The notes beneath the pieces were generated by a model, which saw nothing but the letters and a program-made list of their open reading frames with translations, made no database searches and was not told where the DNA came from. From positions 186,001-250,000 of the forward strand of contig NZ_KB908076.1 in the NCBI RefSeq assembly GCF_000382345.1: a DNA stretch of 64,000 nt, written 5' to 3'. The translations under genes and the position numbers were made by a program. Below, one piece after another: positions 8,074-18,291 of this stretch. Origin of the DNA: Massilia niastensis DSM 21313 (lineage in GTDB: Bacteria; Pseudomonadota; Gammaproteobacteria; Burkholderiales; Burkholderiaceae_D). The stretch's first letter is position 1. Every line of letters starts with the position of its first letter.

Positions 8074-11000
8074 ATGGAAAGTATCCGCCGTTTAAAACGG
8101 CCAAGTAATATGTTCGGCAGGTGGCGCGATCGCCCCGCTGCCGCGGTTGCATCCGCAGCACAGACGGGCGCTCCCGTGCTCGCCTCGGCAGGGGGGCGCG
8201 ACGTGCCGCTGTACGAAGCCTATCCCCACCTTGGAAACGCCCCCGGCGGGCCGGGCGGCGGCCCCGACGCGCCCGAGCCCGCGCCGCGCAAGCGCCGTTT
8301 CAAGCTCTACCTGTTCCTCGGCTCCGCGCTGCTGGCGGCCCTGCTGGCCGCCTGGGCGACGCTCGAGATGCGCACCTCGCGCCTGCAGGCCAAGGTGTTC
8401 GCCGAGATGGCCGACGACCTGAACTACAAGGTGGAGAAGGGGCCGAGCAACGCGATCCGCTTCCCGGCCGCCAGCCCGTATGACACCCGGCTCGGCTATG
8501 CCAGCCTGCCGCAGTACCTCGAGAAGCTGCAGGCGCGCGATTATTCGATCGCGGCCCAGGCGCGCATCTCGCCCAAGATGGTCAAGATGGCCGACCTCGG
8601 CCTGTACGCGACCTACCACGAGAAGACCAAGGTCGGCCTCGAGATCCTCGACTGCCGCGCCCAGCCTCTGTTCACCTCGCGCTTCCCGGAACGCTTCTAC
8701 CACAAGTTCGACGAGGCGCCTTCGCTGCTGGTGCAGAGCCTGCTGTTCATCGAGAACCGCGAACTGCTCGACTCCACGCATCCGAACCGCAACCCGGCGG
8801 TCGAATGGGACCGCTTCTCGAAGGCCGTGTTCGACAAGTCGCTGTCCAGCATCGGCATCGGCAGCGGCGGCCGCGTGGCCGGCGGCAGCACCCTGGCGAC
8901 CCAGATCGAGAAATACCGCCATTCGCCGGAAGGGCGCACCAGCTCGCTGACCGACAAGCTGATCCAGATGTCCTCGGCCACCATGCGCGCCTACCAGGAC
9001 GGCGAAGACACCACCGGGGCGCGGCGCCAGATCGTGCTCGACTACCTGAATACCGTGCCGCTGTCGGCCAAGCCCGGCTATGGCGAAGTGAACGGCATCG
9101 GCGACGGCATGTGGGTCTGGTACGGACGCGACTTCGACACCGTCAACAAGATGCTGACCGGCCCCCTGACCACGCCGGAAGCGGTGCTGGCCTACAAGGA
9201 AGCGCTGTCCCTGATGATCGCGCAGCGCCGTCCCGCCTATTACCTGGGCGGCGGCGAGCGCGACCTCGAGACGCTCACCGACAGCCACCTGCGCGTGCTG
9301 GCCCAGGCCGGCGTGATCTCGCCGCAGCTGCGCGACGCCGCGCTGAAGGTGCACCTGCACCCGGCCCAGGGCTCGGGCGTGGCGCCGCCGCCGGCCGACG
9401 CCTTCGTGTCGCGCAAGGCCGCCAACGCGGTGCGCAACCACCTCGGCTACCTGATCGGCGACACGCGCCTGTACAACGTCGACCGCCTCGACCTGTCGGT
9501 GGTGTCGACCCTCGACGCCGAGGCCCAGCAGGCCGTCACCGCGGCGCTGCGCAGGCTGTCCGACGCCGAACACGCGAAGGAGGCCGGCCTGACCGGCAAG
9601 GGCCTGCTCGGCAACGGCGATCCGGCCGAGGTGGTGTACAGCTTCACCCTGATGGAGCGTGGCGAACACGTCAACTACCTGCGGGTGCAGACCGACAACT
9701 ACGACCAGCCGCTCGACATCAACGAGGGCGCCAAGCTCGACCTCGGTTCGACGGCCAAGCTGCGCACCCTGGTGACCTATCTCGACATCGTCGACCAGCT
9801 GCACAAGCGCTTCGGGCCGATGGACAAGATCGGCCTGATGGGCGTCACCGTCGATCCGAAGGACCGCATGTCGCAGTGGGCGATCGAGTACTTCAAGACG
9901 CTGCCCGACGGCGCCGACCGCTCGCTGGCGGCGATGCTGAACGCGGCGATGGAGCGCAAGTACTCGGCCAATCCGGGCGAAGCCTTCTTCACCGGCGGCG
10001 GCCTGCACACCTTCGGCAACTTCAGCAAGCTCGACAACAGCAAGATCATGACGGTGCACCAGGCGCTGCGCCAGTCGACCAACCTGGTATTCGTGCGCAT
10101 GATGCGCGACGTGGTGCGCTACTACATGTTCCAGTTGCCGGGTTCGTCCGCGCGCCTGCTGGCCGATTCCGACGATCCGCGCCGCGCCGAATACCTGGCG
10201 CGCTTCGCCGACAGCGAGGGCAAGGACTTCCTGGCCAAGTTCTGGAACAAGTACAAGGGCAAGACCCCGGCCGAGATCGAGACCCTGCTGTTCTCGGGCG
10301 TGCGCCCGGCGGCGTCCAAGCTGGCGGCGGCGCACCGCACGGTCGCGCCGAACGCCACCCTGGCCGAGTTCGGCGCCTTCATCGACCGCTCGCTGGCATC
10401 AAGCAACGAGGTCGACCAGGAGCGCATCGAGAAGATGTACGAGATGTACGATCCGCGCAATATGTCGCTCGCCGACCGCGGCTACGTGGCCTCGGTGCAC
10501 CCGCTCGAACTGTGGCTGGTGAGCTACCTGCGCACCCATCCGAAGGCCGGCTGGACCGAGATGACCAACGCCAGCGTCAAGCAGCGCCAGGAGGTCTACC
10601 AGTGGCTGTTCAAGACCCACCGCAAGCACGCGCAGGATAAACGCATCGCCGGCCTGCTGGAAGTCGAGGCCTTCCTCAAGATCCACGCCCAGTGGAAGAA
10701 GATGGGCTATCCGTTCGATTCGCTGGTGCCGTCCTATGCGACCACCCTGGGCGCCTCGGCCGACCGTCCGGCCGCGCTGGCCGAGCTGATGGGCATCATC
10801 ATCAACGGCGGCGTGCGCAAGCCCATCGAGCGCATCGACTCGCTGCACTTCGCCAAGGACACGCCGTATGAGACCCTGGTCAAGCGCAACAAGGGCGGCG
10901 GCAAGGAGCAGGTGCTGGCGCCGGAAGTGGCGCGCACCGTGGCCGACGCCATCCGCGGCGTGGTCTCGGACGGCACCGCCAAGCGCGTCAGGACTTCCTT

Positions 11001-11313
11001 CGTGCAGTCCGACGGCAGCGTGATCGCGCTGGGCGGCAAGACCGGCACCGGCGACCAGCGCTTCGAAGTGTATGCGCGCGGCGGCCGCGTGATCGAGTCG
11101 CGCTACGTGAACCGCTCGGCGACCTTCGTGTTCAACATCGGCGAGCGCTTCTACGGCAGCATGACCGCCTACGTGCACGGCCCGCAATCGGCCAATTACG
11201 ACTTCACCAGCGCGCTGCCGGTGCAGTTGCTGTCGACCCTGGCGCCGAGCCTGATGCCGATGATCGAACCGCCGCAGGGCAGCGTGGCGGCCCAGCGCCA
11301 GTGCGTGCGTTGA
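8074..11313 (+). CDS. Class A penicillin-binding protein (transglycosylase/transpeptidase), large variant
   Basis: 1079 residues. A disordered Pro/Gly-rich cytoplasmic N-terminus is followed by one membrane helix at about 77-96. The GT51 glycosyltransferase shows a catalytic Glu227 in LLFIENRELL and GGSTLATQIEK at 270-280. The transpeptidase has SxxK at Ser559-Lys562 (STAK), SxN at 668-670 (STN) and KTGT at 989-992. Both enzymes are therefore likely active, polymerising and crosslinking peptidoglycan. It is longer than typical PBP1a (about 800 residues), and GT51 motif 1 departs from EDxxFxxHxG. The ATG at 8110 is an alternative start; neither has a strong ribosome site. The TAXI-type gene follows within 14 nt. 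Confidence 0.88.
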   Translation: MESIRRLKRPSNMFGRWRDRPAAAVASAAQTGAPVLASAGGRDVPLYEAYPHLGNAPGGPGGGPDAPEPAPRKRRFKLYLFLGSALLAALLAAWATLEMRTSRLQAKVFAEMADDLNYKVEKGPSNAIRFPAASPYDTRLGYASLPQYLEKLQARDYSIAAQARISPKMVKMADLGLYATYHEKTKVGLEILDCRAQPLFTSRFPERFYHKFDEAPSLLVQSLLFIENRELLDSTHPNRNPAVEWDRFSKAVFDKSLSSIGIGSGGRVAGGSTLATQIEKYRHSPEGRTSSLTDKLIQMSSATMRAYQDGEDTTGARRQIVLDYLNTVPLSAKPGYGEVNGIGDGMWVWYGRDFDTVNKMLTGPLTTPEAVLAYKEALSLMIAQRRPAYYLGGGERDLETLTDSHLRVLAQAGVISPQLRDAALKVHLHPAQGSGVAPPPADAFVSRKAANAVRNHLGYLIGDTRLYNVDRLDLSVVSTLDAEAQQAVTAALRRLSDAEHAKEAGLTGKGLLGNGDPAEVVYSFTLMERGEHVNYLRVQTDNYDQPLDINEGAKLDLGSTAKLRTLVTYLDIVDQLHKRFGPMDKIGLMGVTVDPKDRMSQWAIEYFKTLPDGADRSLAAMLNAAMERKYSANPGEAFFTGGGLHTFGNFSKLDNSKIMTVHQALRQSTNLVFVRMMRDVVRYYMFQLPGSSARLLADSDDPRRAEYLARFADSEGKDFLAKFWNKYKGKTPAEIETLLFSGVRPAASKLAAAHRTVAPNATLAEFGAFIDRSLASSNEVDQERIEKMYEMYDPRNMSLADRGYVASVHPLELWLVSYLRTHPKAGWTEMTNASVKQRQEVYQWLFKTHRKHAQDKRIAGLLEVEAFLKIHAQWKKMGYPFDSLVPSYATTLGASADRPAALAELMGIIINGGVRKPIERIDSLHFAKDTPYETLVKRNKGGGKEQVLAPEVARTVADAIRGVVSDGTAKRVRTSFVQSDGSVIALGGKTGTGDQRFEVYARGGRVIESRYVNRSATFVFNIGERFYGSMTAYVHGPQSANYDFTSALPVQLLSTLAPSLMPMIEPPQGSVAAQRQCVR

Positions 11314-11327
11314 AGCAGGGCGGCGCG

Positions 11328-12692
11328 ATGCGGCGCGCCGTCTCGCGCATGCGCAACTTCAGCATCGTGTCGCTGCGCGACCTCGTGGTCGCTTCCGGCC
11401 CGACCATCCTGATCGTGGCGGCGGCGGTGCTGGCCGCCTACTGGTGGGTGGACCCGGCGCCGCCGCGGCAGCTGGTGCTGGCCACCGGCCAGGACAACAG
11501 CGCCTACGAACAGTTCGCCAAGATGTATGCGCGGGCGCTGGCGCGCGACGACATCAAGGTCACCCTGCAGCCCTCGCTGGGCTCGCAGGAAAACCTGCAG
11601 CGCCTGGTCGACGGCAAGGCCGACATCGCCTTCGTGCAGAGCGGCTCGACCGACGGCGACGCGGCCGCGAGCCACGGGCTGGTGTCGCTGGGCAGCCTGT
11701 TCACCGAACCGGTCTGGCTGTTCCTGCGCGAGGGCGCGCGCGTCACCAGGCTCACCGACCTGAAGGGCAAGCGCATCAACCTCGGTCCCGAGGGCACGGG
11801 CGTGCCGAACCTGTTCCGCCAGGTGCTGGCCGCGAACGGCATCGAACCGGCGCAGCTGCGCATCGGCGCGCTGGCCAACACGCCGGCCACGGTGGAACTG
11901 CTGGCGGGCCGCATCGACGGCCTGGTGTTCAGTTCCGCGCCCGAGGCGCCGCTGATCCAGATGCTGCTGCAGACGCCCGGCATCCGCCTGTTCGACTTCG
12001 CCCAGGCCGAAGCCTATACGCGGCGCCTGCCGTTCCTGACCCACGTGGTGCTGCCGCGCGGGATCGTCGACCTGGGACGCAACATCCCGGCCCAGGACTA
12101 CCACCTGATCGCCCCGACCGCCACCCTGGTGGCGCGCGAAGACCTGCATCCGGCGCTGGTGGGGCTGTTCGTGAAGGCGGCCGGCGAGATCCACGGCGGC
12201 ACCGGCTGGTTCCAGCAGCAGGGGCAGTTCCCCTCGCCGAAGTACACCGAGGTCCCGGTGGCGCGCGAAGCGGCGCGCTACTACCGCGACGGCCCGCCGC
12301 TGATGCAGCGCTACATGCGCTTCTGGCTGGCCAACCTGGCCGAGCGGCTGTGGGTGGTGGTGGTGGCGCTGACGGCGCTGCTGATCCCGCTGTCCAAGGT
12401 GGTGCCGCCGATCTACGTGTGGCGGGTGCGCTCGCGCGTGTACCGCTGGTACGGCGAGCTGCGCGCGGTCGAGCAGTCGCTGGAAAGCACCGAGCCCGCC
12501 CAGCGCGAGAGCGCGCGCGGCGACCTGCTGGGCCGCCTCGACGACATCGAGGAGCGCGTCAACCACATCTCGATCCCGCTGGCCTATGCGGACGAGCTGT
12601 ACCGGCTGCGCAGCCATATCCACCTGGTGCGCGAGCGGGTGCGCGGCGGAGTCGGGTCGAACGGGATGCCGCCGGTGCAACTGGCCAAGTAG
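11328..12692 (+). CDS. Membrane-anchored TAXI family TRAP-type solute-binding protein
   Basis: About 454 residues. A transmembrane segment near the N-terminus (TILIVAAAVLAAYWWV) is followed by a periplasmic binding-protein domain of the TAXI type (LATGQDNSAYEQFAKMYA, ADIAFVQSGSTDG, LKGKRINLGPEGTG). A second membrane helix lies late in the protein (WVVVVALTALLIPL), before a basic cytoplasmic tail. No TRAP permease gene is nearby, so it may act as a sensor or anchor rather than a transporter part. ATG 11328 with CAGGG upstream is preferred over GTG 11301, which would overlap the PBP gene. Probably co-transcribed with it. Confidence 0.8.
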   Translation: MRRAVSRMRNFSIVSLRDLVVASGPTILIVAAAVLAAYWWVDPAPPRQLVLATGQDNSAYEQFAKMYARALARDDIKVTLQPSLGSQENLQRLVDGKADIAFVQSGSTDGDAAASHGLVSLGSLFTEPVWLFLREGARVTRLTDLKGKRINLGPEGTGVPNLFRQVLAANGIEPAQLRIGALANTPATVELLAGRIDGLVFSSAPEAPLIQMLLQTPGIRLFDFAQAEAYTRRLPFLTHVVLPRGIVDLGRNIPAQDYHLIAPTATLVAREDLHPALVGLFVKAAGEIHGGTGWFQQQGQFPSPKYTEVPVAREAARYYRDGPPLMQRYMRFWLANLAERLWVVVVALTALLIPLSKVVPPIYVWRVRSRVYRWYGELRAVEQSLESTEPAQRESARGDLLGRLDDIEERVNHISIPLAYADELYRLRSHIHLVRERVRGGVGSNGMPPVQLAK

Positions 12693-12700
12693 CCTTCATG

Positions 12701-12724
12701 GCGTGGGCGGCAAGCCGCCCACGC
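12701..12724. repeat. REP-like palindromic unit
   Basis: GCGTGGGCGGC-aa-GCCGCCCACGC, an 11-bp perfect stem followed by TACATC. It lies between the convergent TAXI and rhodanese genes. Similar units recur at 53042-53126. It may also act as a two-way transcription stop. Confidence 0.7.
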
Positions 12725-12728
12725 TACA

Positions 12729-13184
12729 TCAGGCGCCGACCCAGGGCAGGCCCGCCTTGCACCATCCGCCGAGGGTCTTGCGGTGGCCTTCCTGGTCCCT
12801 GTCGCCTTCGAAGCCTTCGAGGATGTCGTAGGACTCGGCGTAGCCCAGTTCGGTCGCCACGCGCGCGCTGTGGCGCGAGCGCACGCCCGAGCGGCACAGG
12901 AACAGCAGCACCTCACCCTTGCGCGCCACTTTTTCCAGTTGCTGGCCGAAATCCGGGTTCGGCGTACCGCCCGGGTAGGTGGCCCATTGCACCGCCGCGT
13001 GCTGGGCGTCGGGAATCGCGACCCGGCCCACCCAGTCGCGCTCGGCATTGGTGCGCACATCCACCAGCTTGACGTTCGGATCGGCCTGCAGCAGGGCGAA
13101 GGCTTCGGCGGGCGTGACGGCGCCGGCATACGGCTGGCCGGGCGTGCGCCCGCGCGCCGCGGCGAGAATTTGTTCGGGAGTCAT
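12729..13184 (-). CDS. Rhodanese domain sulfurtransferase-like protein
   Basis: 151 residues with a single rhodanese domain. [19 protein letters not shown] sits around 38-56 and the active-site loop [10 protein letters not shown] holds Cys97, expected to carry a persulfide. The C-terminus (GWCKAGLPW) is typical of bacterial single-domain rhodaneses. No signal peptide, so cytoplasmic. The start codon is divergent from glnA, and the first NtrC-type site lies only 45 bp upstream, so nitrogen control could reach it. That is a guess. Confidence 0.9.
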   Translation of the reverse strand: MTPEQILAAARGRTPGQPYAGAVTPAEAFALLQADPNVKLVDVRTNAERDWVGRVAIPDAQHAAVQWATYPGGTPNPDFGQQLEKVARKGEVLLFLCRSGVRSRHSARVATELGYAESYDILEGFEGDRDQEGHRKTLGGWCKAGLPWVGA

Positions 13185-13228
13185 CGTGTTGTTCCGTTTT
13201 CGAGCATCGAAGATAAATACAGATGCAG

Positions 13229-13245
13229 TGCACCATCATGGTTCA
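13229..13245 (+). promoter_or_regulatory. NtrC-type enhancer site 1
   Basis: TGCACCATCATGGTTCA, a 17-bp imperfect palindrome close to the NtrC consensus TGCACC-N5-GGTGCA. It lies about 160 bp upstream of the sigma-54 promoter of glnA. Confidence 0.75.
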
Positions 13246-13282
13246 GTGTATGCTGCCCTGCTGTGGTGCGTTTTGCATTATG

Positions 13283-13299
13283 CGCACCAATGTGGTGCA
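13283..13299 (+). promoter_or_regulatory. NtrC-type enhancer site 2
   Basis: CGCACCAATGTGGTGCA, a strong NtrC-like palindrome (GCACCA-N3-TGGTGC) 54 bp downstream of site 1 and about 108 bp before the sigma-54 promoter. Two helically phased sites are the usual enhancer for this activator. Confidence 0.8.
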
Positions 13300-13406
13300 A
13301 TGGCGGGGTTGCCTCGTACCGCAAACGTGGCATCCGCTACAACGATTTTATGGGCAAACCGGCTGCTTTCCAAAGAACGATCGTGCATTTGTTCATATAT
13401 GCCCGC

Positions 13407-13422
13407 TGGCACGGTTCCTGCA
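13407..13422 (+). promoter_or_regulatory. Sigma-54 promoter of glnA
   Basis: TGGCACGGTTCCTGCA: GG at -24 and GC at -12 separated by exactly 10 nt, very close to TGGCACG-N4-TTGCA. It leaves a leader of about 50-60 nt before the glnA ATG. Confidence 0.85.
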
Positions 13423-13484
13423 TTATCCCATCCAAGTTGTCGTACCGCATGGTTCGACGCCCCTTTTCAATTAGGAGATTCCGA

Positions 13485-14900
13485 ATGGCAAAGACCGCCG
13501 CAGATGTAATGCAGATGGTTAAGGACAACGAAGTCAAGTTCGTTGATTTTCGCTTCGCCGATACCCGCGGCAAAGAACAGCACGTGACCGTGCCGGTGTC
13601 GCACTTCGACCTCGACAAGTTCGAGTCGGGCCACGCCTTCGACGGTTCGTCGATCGCCGGCTGGAAAGGTATCGAAGCGTCGGACATGCTCCTGCTGCCG
13701 GACCCGAACACCGCCAACCTCGACCCGTTCATGGAAGAGACCACGCTGTTCATGCAATGCGACGTGATCGAGCCGTCGGACGGCAAGGGCTATGACCGCG
13801 ACCCGCGTTCGATCGCCAAGCGCGCCGAAGCCTACCTGAAGTCGGCCGGCATCGGCGACACCGCCTACTTCGGTCCGGAACCGGAATTCTTCATCTTCGA
13901 CTCGGTCCGCTGGAAGATCGACATGTCGGGCTGCTTCGTGAAGATCGATTCGGATGAAGCATCCTGGTCGACCGACAAGGAAATCGAAGGCGGCAACAGC
14001 GGCCACCGTCCGACCGTCAAGGGCGGCTACTTCCCGGTCCCGCCGGTCGACAGCTTCCAGGACATGCGCTCGGAAATGTGCCTGATCCTCGAAGCGATGG
14101 GCATCCCGGTCGAAGTGCACCACCACGAAGTGGCCGGCGCCGGCCAGAACGAAATCGGCACCCGTTTCTCGACCCTGATCGAGCGCGCCGACTGGACCCA
14201 GAACATGAAGTACGTGATCTGGAACGTGGCCCACAGCTACGGCAAGACCGCGACCTTCATGCCGAAGCCGATGGCTGGCGATAACGGCTCGGGCATGCAC
14301 GTGCACCAGTCGATCTGGAAAGACGGCAAGAACCTGTTCGCAGGCGACGGCTATGCCGGCCTGTCGGAAACCGCGCTGTTCTACATCGGCGGCATCATCA
14401 AGCACGCCCGCGCACTGAACGCGATCACCAACCCGGGCACCAACTCGTACAAGCGCCTGGTGCCGGGCTTCGAAGCGCCGGTCAAGCTGGCTTACTCGGC
14501 CCGCAACCGTTCGGCATCGATCCGCATCCCGCACGTGGCGAACCCGAAAGGCCGCCGCATCGAGACCCGCTTCCCGGATCCGCTGGCCAACGTCTACCTG
14601 TGCTTCGCCGCGCTGCTGATGGCCGGCCTGGACGGCATCCAGAACAAGATCCACCCGGGCGAAGCCGCGACCAAGGACCTGTACCACCTGCCGCCGGAAG
14701 AAGACAAGCTGATCCCGACCGTGTGCGCATCGCTGGAAGAAGCCCTGGAAGCCCTGGACAAGGACCGCGAGTTCCTGACCCGCGGCGGCGTGTTCAGCGA
14801 CGCCATGATCGATGCCTACATCGACCTCAAGATGCAGGAAGTGCAGCGCATGCGCATGACCCCGCACCCGGCCGAATTCGACATGTACTACTCGTCGTAA
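13485..14900 (+). CDS. glnA: Glutamine synthetase type I
   Basis: 471 residues, full family length. The protein condenses ammonia and glutamate to glutamine and acts as a dodecamer. Visible motifs are FDGSSIAGW (about 45-53), FGPEPEFF, the ATP loop [21 protein letters not shown], and the adenylylation segment LYHLPPEE with Tyr400. Because Tyr400 is kept and GlnE is encoded at 43.5 kb, regulation by adenylylation is likely. AGGAG stands 8 nt before the ATG at 13485. Expression should be driven by NtrC from a sigma-54 promoter just upstream. The DUF4124 and NtrB genes follow. Confidence 0.97.
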   Translation: MAKTAADVMQMVKDNEVKFVDFRFADTRGKEQHVTVPVSHFDLDKFESGHAFDGSSIAGWKGIEASDMLLLPDPNTANLDPFMEETTLFMQCDVIEPSDGKGYDRDPRSIAKRAEAYLKSAGIGDTAYFGPEPEFFIFDSVRWKIDMSGCFVKIDSDEASWSTDKEIEGGNSGHRPTVKGGYFPVPPVDSFQDMRSEMCLILEAMGIPVEVHHHEVAGAGQNEIGTRFSTLIERADWTQNMKYVIWNVAHSYGKTATFMPKPMAGDNGSGMHVHQSIWKDGKNLFAGDGYAGLSETALFYIGGIIKHARALNAITNPGTNSYKRLVPGFEAPVKLAYSARNRSASIRIPHVANPKGRRIETRFPDPLANVYLCFAALLMAGLDGIQNKIHPGEAATKDLYHLPPEEDKLIPTVCASLEEALEALDKDREFLTRGGVFSDAMIDAYIDLKMQEVQRMRMTPHPAEFDMYYSS

Positions 14901-14911
14901 TCCGACTGTTG

Positions 14912-14939
14912 CAGCCTGGCATCACTGGCTGCCAGGCTG
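14912..14939 (+). terminator. Hairpin after glnA, possible partial terminator
   Basis: CAGCCTGGC and GCCAGGCTG form a 9-bp stem with a 10-nt loop, 12 nt after the glnA stop. No T-tract follows directly. It may stabilise the glnA mRNA 3' end. Confidence 0.45.
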
Positions 14940-14949
14940 TGTAACAAAT

Positions 14950-14982
14950 ACGGGGAAAGCCATGGCTTTCCCCGTGTTGTTT
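14950..14982 (+). terminator. Intrinsic terminator between glnA and the ntrBC genes
   Basis: A perfect 12-bp stem, ACGGGGAAAGCC-at-GGCTTTCCCCGT, followed by GTTGTTTTC. It would let glnA be made in excess over the downstream regulatory genes by partial readthrough. Confidence 0.8.
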
Positions 14983-15047
14983 TCGGGATCGGGTATAGTC
15001 GCGGTGGACTACACTATGTGCACTTTTATTGTGCAGCTTTCTTTCTG

Positions 15048-15566
15048 ATGCGAATGACAAGCATGTTACTCCGCCGTGGCGCGGTCGCGCTGACGGCAGG
15101 GCTGGCCCTGTCGAACGGAGCCCTGGCCCAGAGCCCCGTCTACAAATGTGTCGATGCCGAAGGGCGGGTCGAATTCACCGACAGCAACCGGCGCGGCTGC
15201 AAGCTGCTCGACCTGCCGGGCTATACGCCGCCGGCGCCGCGCGCTTCCGCGCCGATCCCGTCCGTGCGCCCCAGCAACCCGGGGCCGGCCGCGGGCGTCG
15301 CGCCGGCCGCCTTCCCGCGCGTCGACAGCGCCCAGCAGCGCGCGCGCGACGACGACCGCCGCGAGATCCTCAACGATGAACTGCGTTTCGAGGAAAAGAA
15401 GCTGGCCGACCTGAAGCGCGACTTCAACAATGGCGAGCCCGAACGCCAGGGCAACGAACGCAACTACGCCAAATACCAGGAAAGGGTGGCATCCATGCGC
15501 GAAGAAATTGGCCGTACCGAACGCAATGTCGAGGCGCTGCGGCGCGAGATCGCGAATATCCGATGA
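15048..15566 (+). CDS. DUF4124 domain exported protein
   Basis: About 172 residues. A signal peptide (LLRRGAVALTAGLALSNGALAQ) is followed by a DUF4124-type domain, PVYKCVDAEGRVEFTDSNRRGCK, then a Pro/Ala-rich spacer. The last 75 residues are a highly charged coiled coil. It is predicted to be periplasmic; molecular role unknown. The frame opens further upstream, but no start there has a ribosome site, and 15048, 15054 and 15063 are all possible. It overlaps the ntrB start by 4 bp, so it is coupled to the nitrogen sensor. The same order is common in Burkholderiales. Confidence 0.8.
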   Translation: MRMTSMLLRRGAVALTAGLALSNGALAQSPVYKCVDAEGRVEFTDSNRRGCKLLDLPGYTPPAPRASAPIPSVRPSNPGPAAGVAPAAFPRVDSAQQRARDDDRREILNDELRFEEKKLADLKRDFNNGEPERQGNERNYAKYQERVASMREEIGRTERNVEALRREIANIR

Positions 15567-16636
15567 GCAGCACCGAGACAGGCTCCCGTTACGCCGGCCT
15601 CGACCTGCTGGCCTCGGCCGTGCTGCTGACCGATGGCGCCGGTCAGGTGCACTACGCTAATCCTGCCGCCGAGAACCTGCTCGAGCTATCCCTCAAGTCG
15701 CTGCAGCGCCACCGGCTGCCCGACCTGTTCCTTAACGGCATGGAGCTGGCGGCGCTGTGCAACCAGGTGCTGATCCACCAGTACGCCGACCTGCGCCAGG
15801 ACCTGACCCTGCAGCGCAGCGGTCGCGAACCGCTGCACGTGAACAGCATCGTCTGCGCCCTGGGGCAAGGCGAGCTCCTGATCGAGCTGCGCGAGAACGT
15901 CCAGCAGCTCAAGCTCGACCGCGAGGAACGCATCCTCGACCAGAGCCAGGCCAACAAGGAGCTGATCCGCAACCTGGCGCACGAGATCAAGAACCCGCTC
16001 GGCGGGATCCGCGGCGCGGCCCAGCTGCTCGAACTCGAACTGCCGCCGCACCACCTGGCCGACCTGCAGGAGTACACCCAGGTCATCATCAAGGAAGCCG
16101 ACCGCCTGCAGACCCTGGTCGACCGGCTGCTGGCGCCGCACCGCAAGCCGCACATCGTCGGCGACGTCAACATCCACGAAGTGTGCGAGCGGGTGCGCAG
16201 CCTGATCCTGGCCGAGTTTCCGCAAGGCCTGACGATCCGGCGCGACTACGACGCCTCGATTCCCGAATTCCGCGGCGACATGGAGCAGCTGATCCAGGTC
16301 GTGCTCAACATCGCCCACAACGCCGCCCAGGCCCTGCAAAGCCGCATCGCACAGGGCGACGCCGAGATCGTGCTGCGCACCCGCGTGGCGCGCCAGGTGA
16401 CCCTGGCCAAGGTCCGATACGGGCTGGCATTAGACTTGCATATCATTGACAATGGACCGGGCATCGCGCCCGAGATCCGCGACCGCATCTTCTATCCGCT
16501 CGTCTCCGGGCGCGACGGCGGCAGCGGTCTCGGACTCACCTTGGCGCAGACCTTCGTGCAACAGCACCTGGGCGTGATCGAGTGCGAAAGCCGGCCTGGA
16601 CTGACGGATTTCCGGATCCTGCTGCCGCTGCCATAA
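15563..16636 (+). CDS. glnL: Nitrogen regulation sensor histidine kinase NtrB
   Basis: 357 residues. An N-terminal PAS domain (GLDLLASAVLLTDGAGQVHYANPAAE) is followed by the phosphoacceptor helix NLAHEIKNPLGG with His140, then N-box (NIAHNAAQAL), G1 (IDNGPGI) and G2 (GGSGLGLTLA) of the ATPase domain. There is no transmembrane segment, so it is cytoplasmic as expected. It phosphorylates or dephosphorylates NtrC according to nitrogen state relayed by PII. The ATG overlaps the DUF4124 stop by 4 bp. ntrC follows after 75 bp. Confidence 0.95.
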   Translation: MSSTETGSRYAGLDLLASAVLLTDGAGQVHYANPAAENLLELSLKSLQRHRLPDLFLNGMELAALCNQVLIHQYADLRQDLTLQRSGREPLHVNSIVCALGQGELLIELRENVQQLKLDREERILDQSQANKELIRNLAHEIKNPLGGIRGAAQLLELELPPHHLADLQEYTQVIIKEADRLQTLVDRLLAPHRKPHIVGDVNIHEVCERVRSLILAEFPQGLTIRRDYDASIPEFRGDMEQLIQVVLNIAHNAAQALQSRIAQGDAEIVLRTRVARQVTLAKVRYGLALDLHIIDNGPGIAPEIRDRIFYPLVSGRDGGSGLGLTLAQTFVQQHLGVIECESRPGLTDFRILLPLP

Positions 16637-16711
16637 GCGCGGACGCTGCTCCGCCCCGGTGCGCCGGCCGGCCAGTCCCCATTGAATCCATGTTGCGGGA
16701 AACACGAATAC

Positions 16712-18220
<1,509 letters not shown>

Positions 18221-18291
18221 GGGGCGGGGCGGGGGCGATGGTGTAAGCTCATGCATCTTCGTCATCCGCCCGTATTACCTTACCCTTATCC

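Noticed and set aside
8087..8099. CCGTTTAAAACGG palindrome near the PBP start
   Set aside because: It lies inside the predicted coding start and has no supporting context.
7920..8108. 62-codon frame upstream of the PBP gene
   Set aside because: No ribosome site and no protein-like pattern; treated as leader DNA.
13223..13474. Short plus-strand frame upstream of glnA
   Set aside because: It covers the NtrC sites and the sigma-54 promoter, has no ribosome site and no family resemblance.
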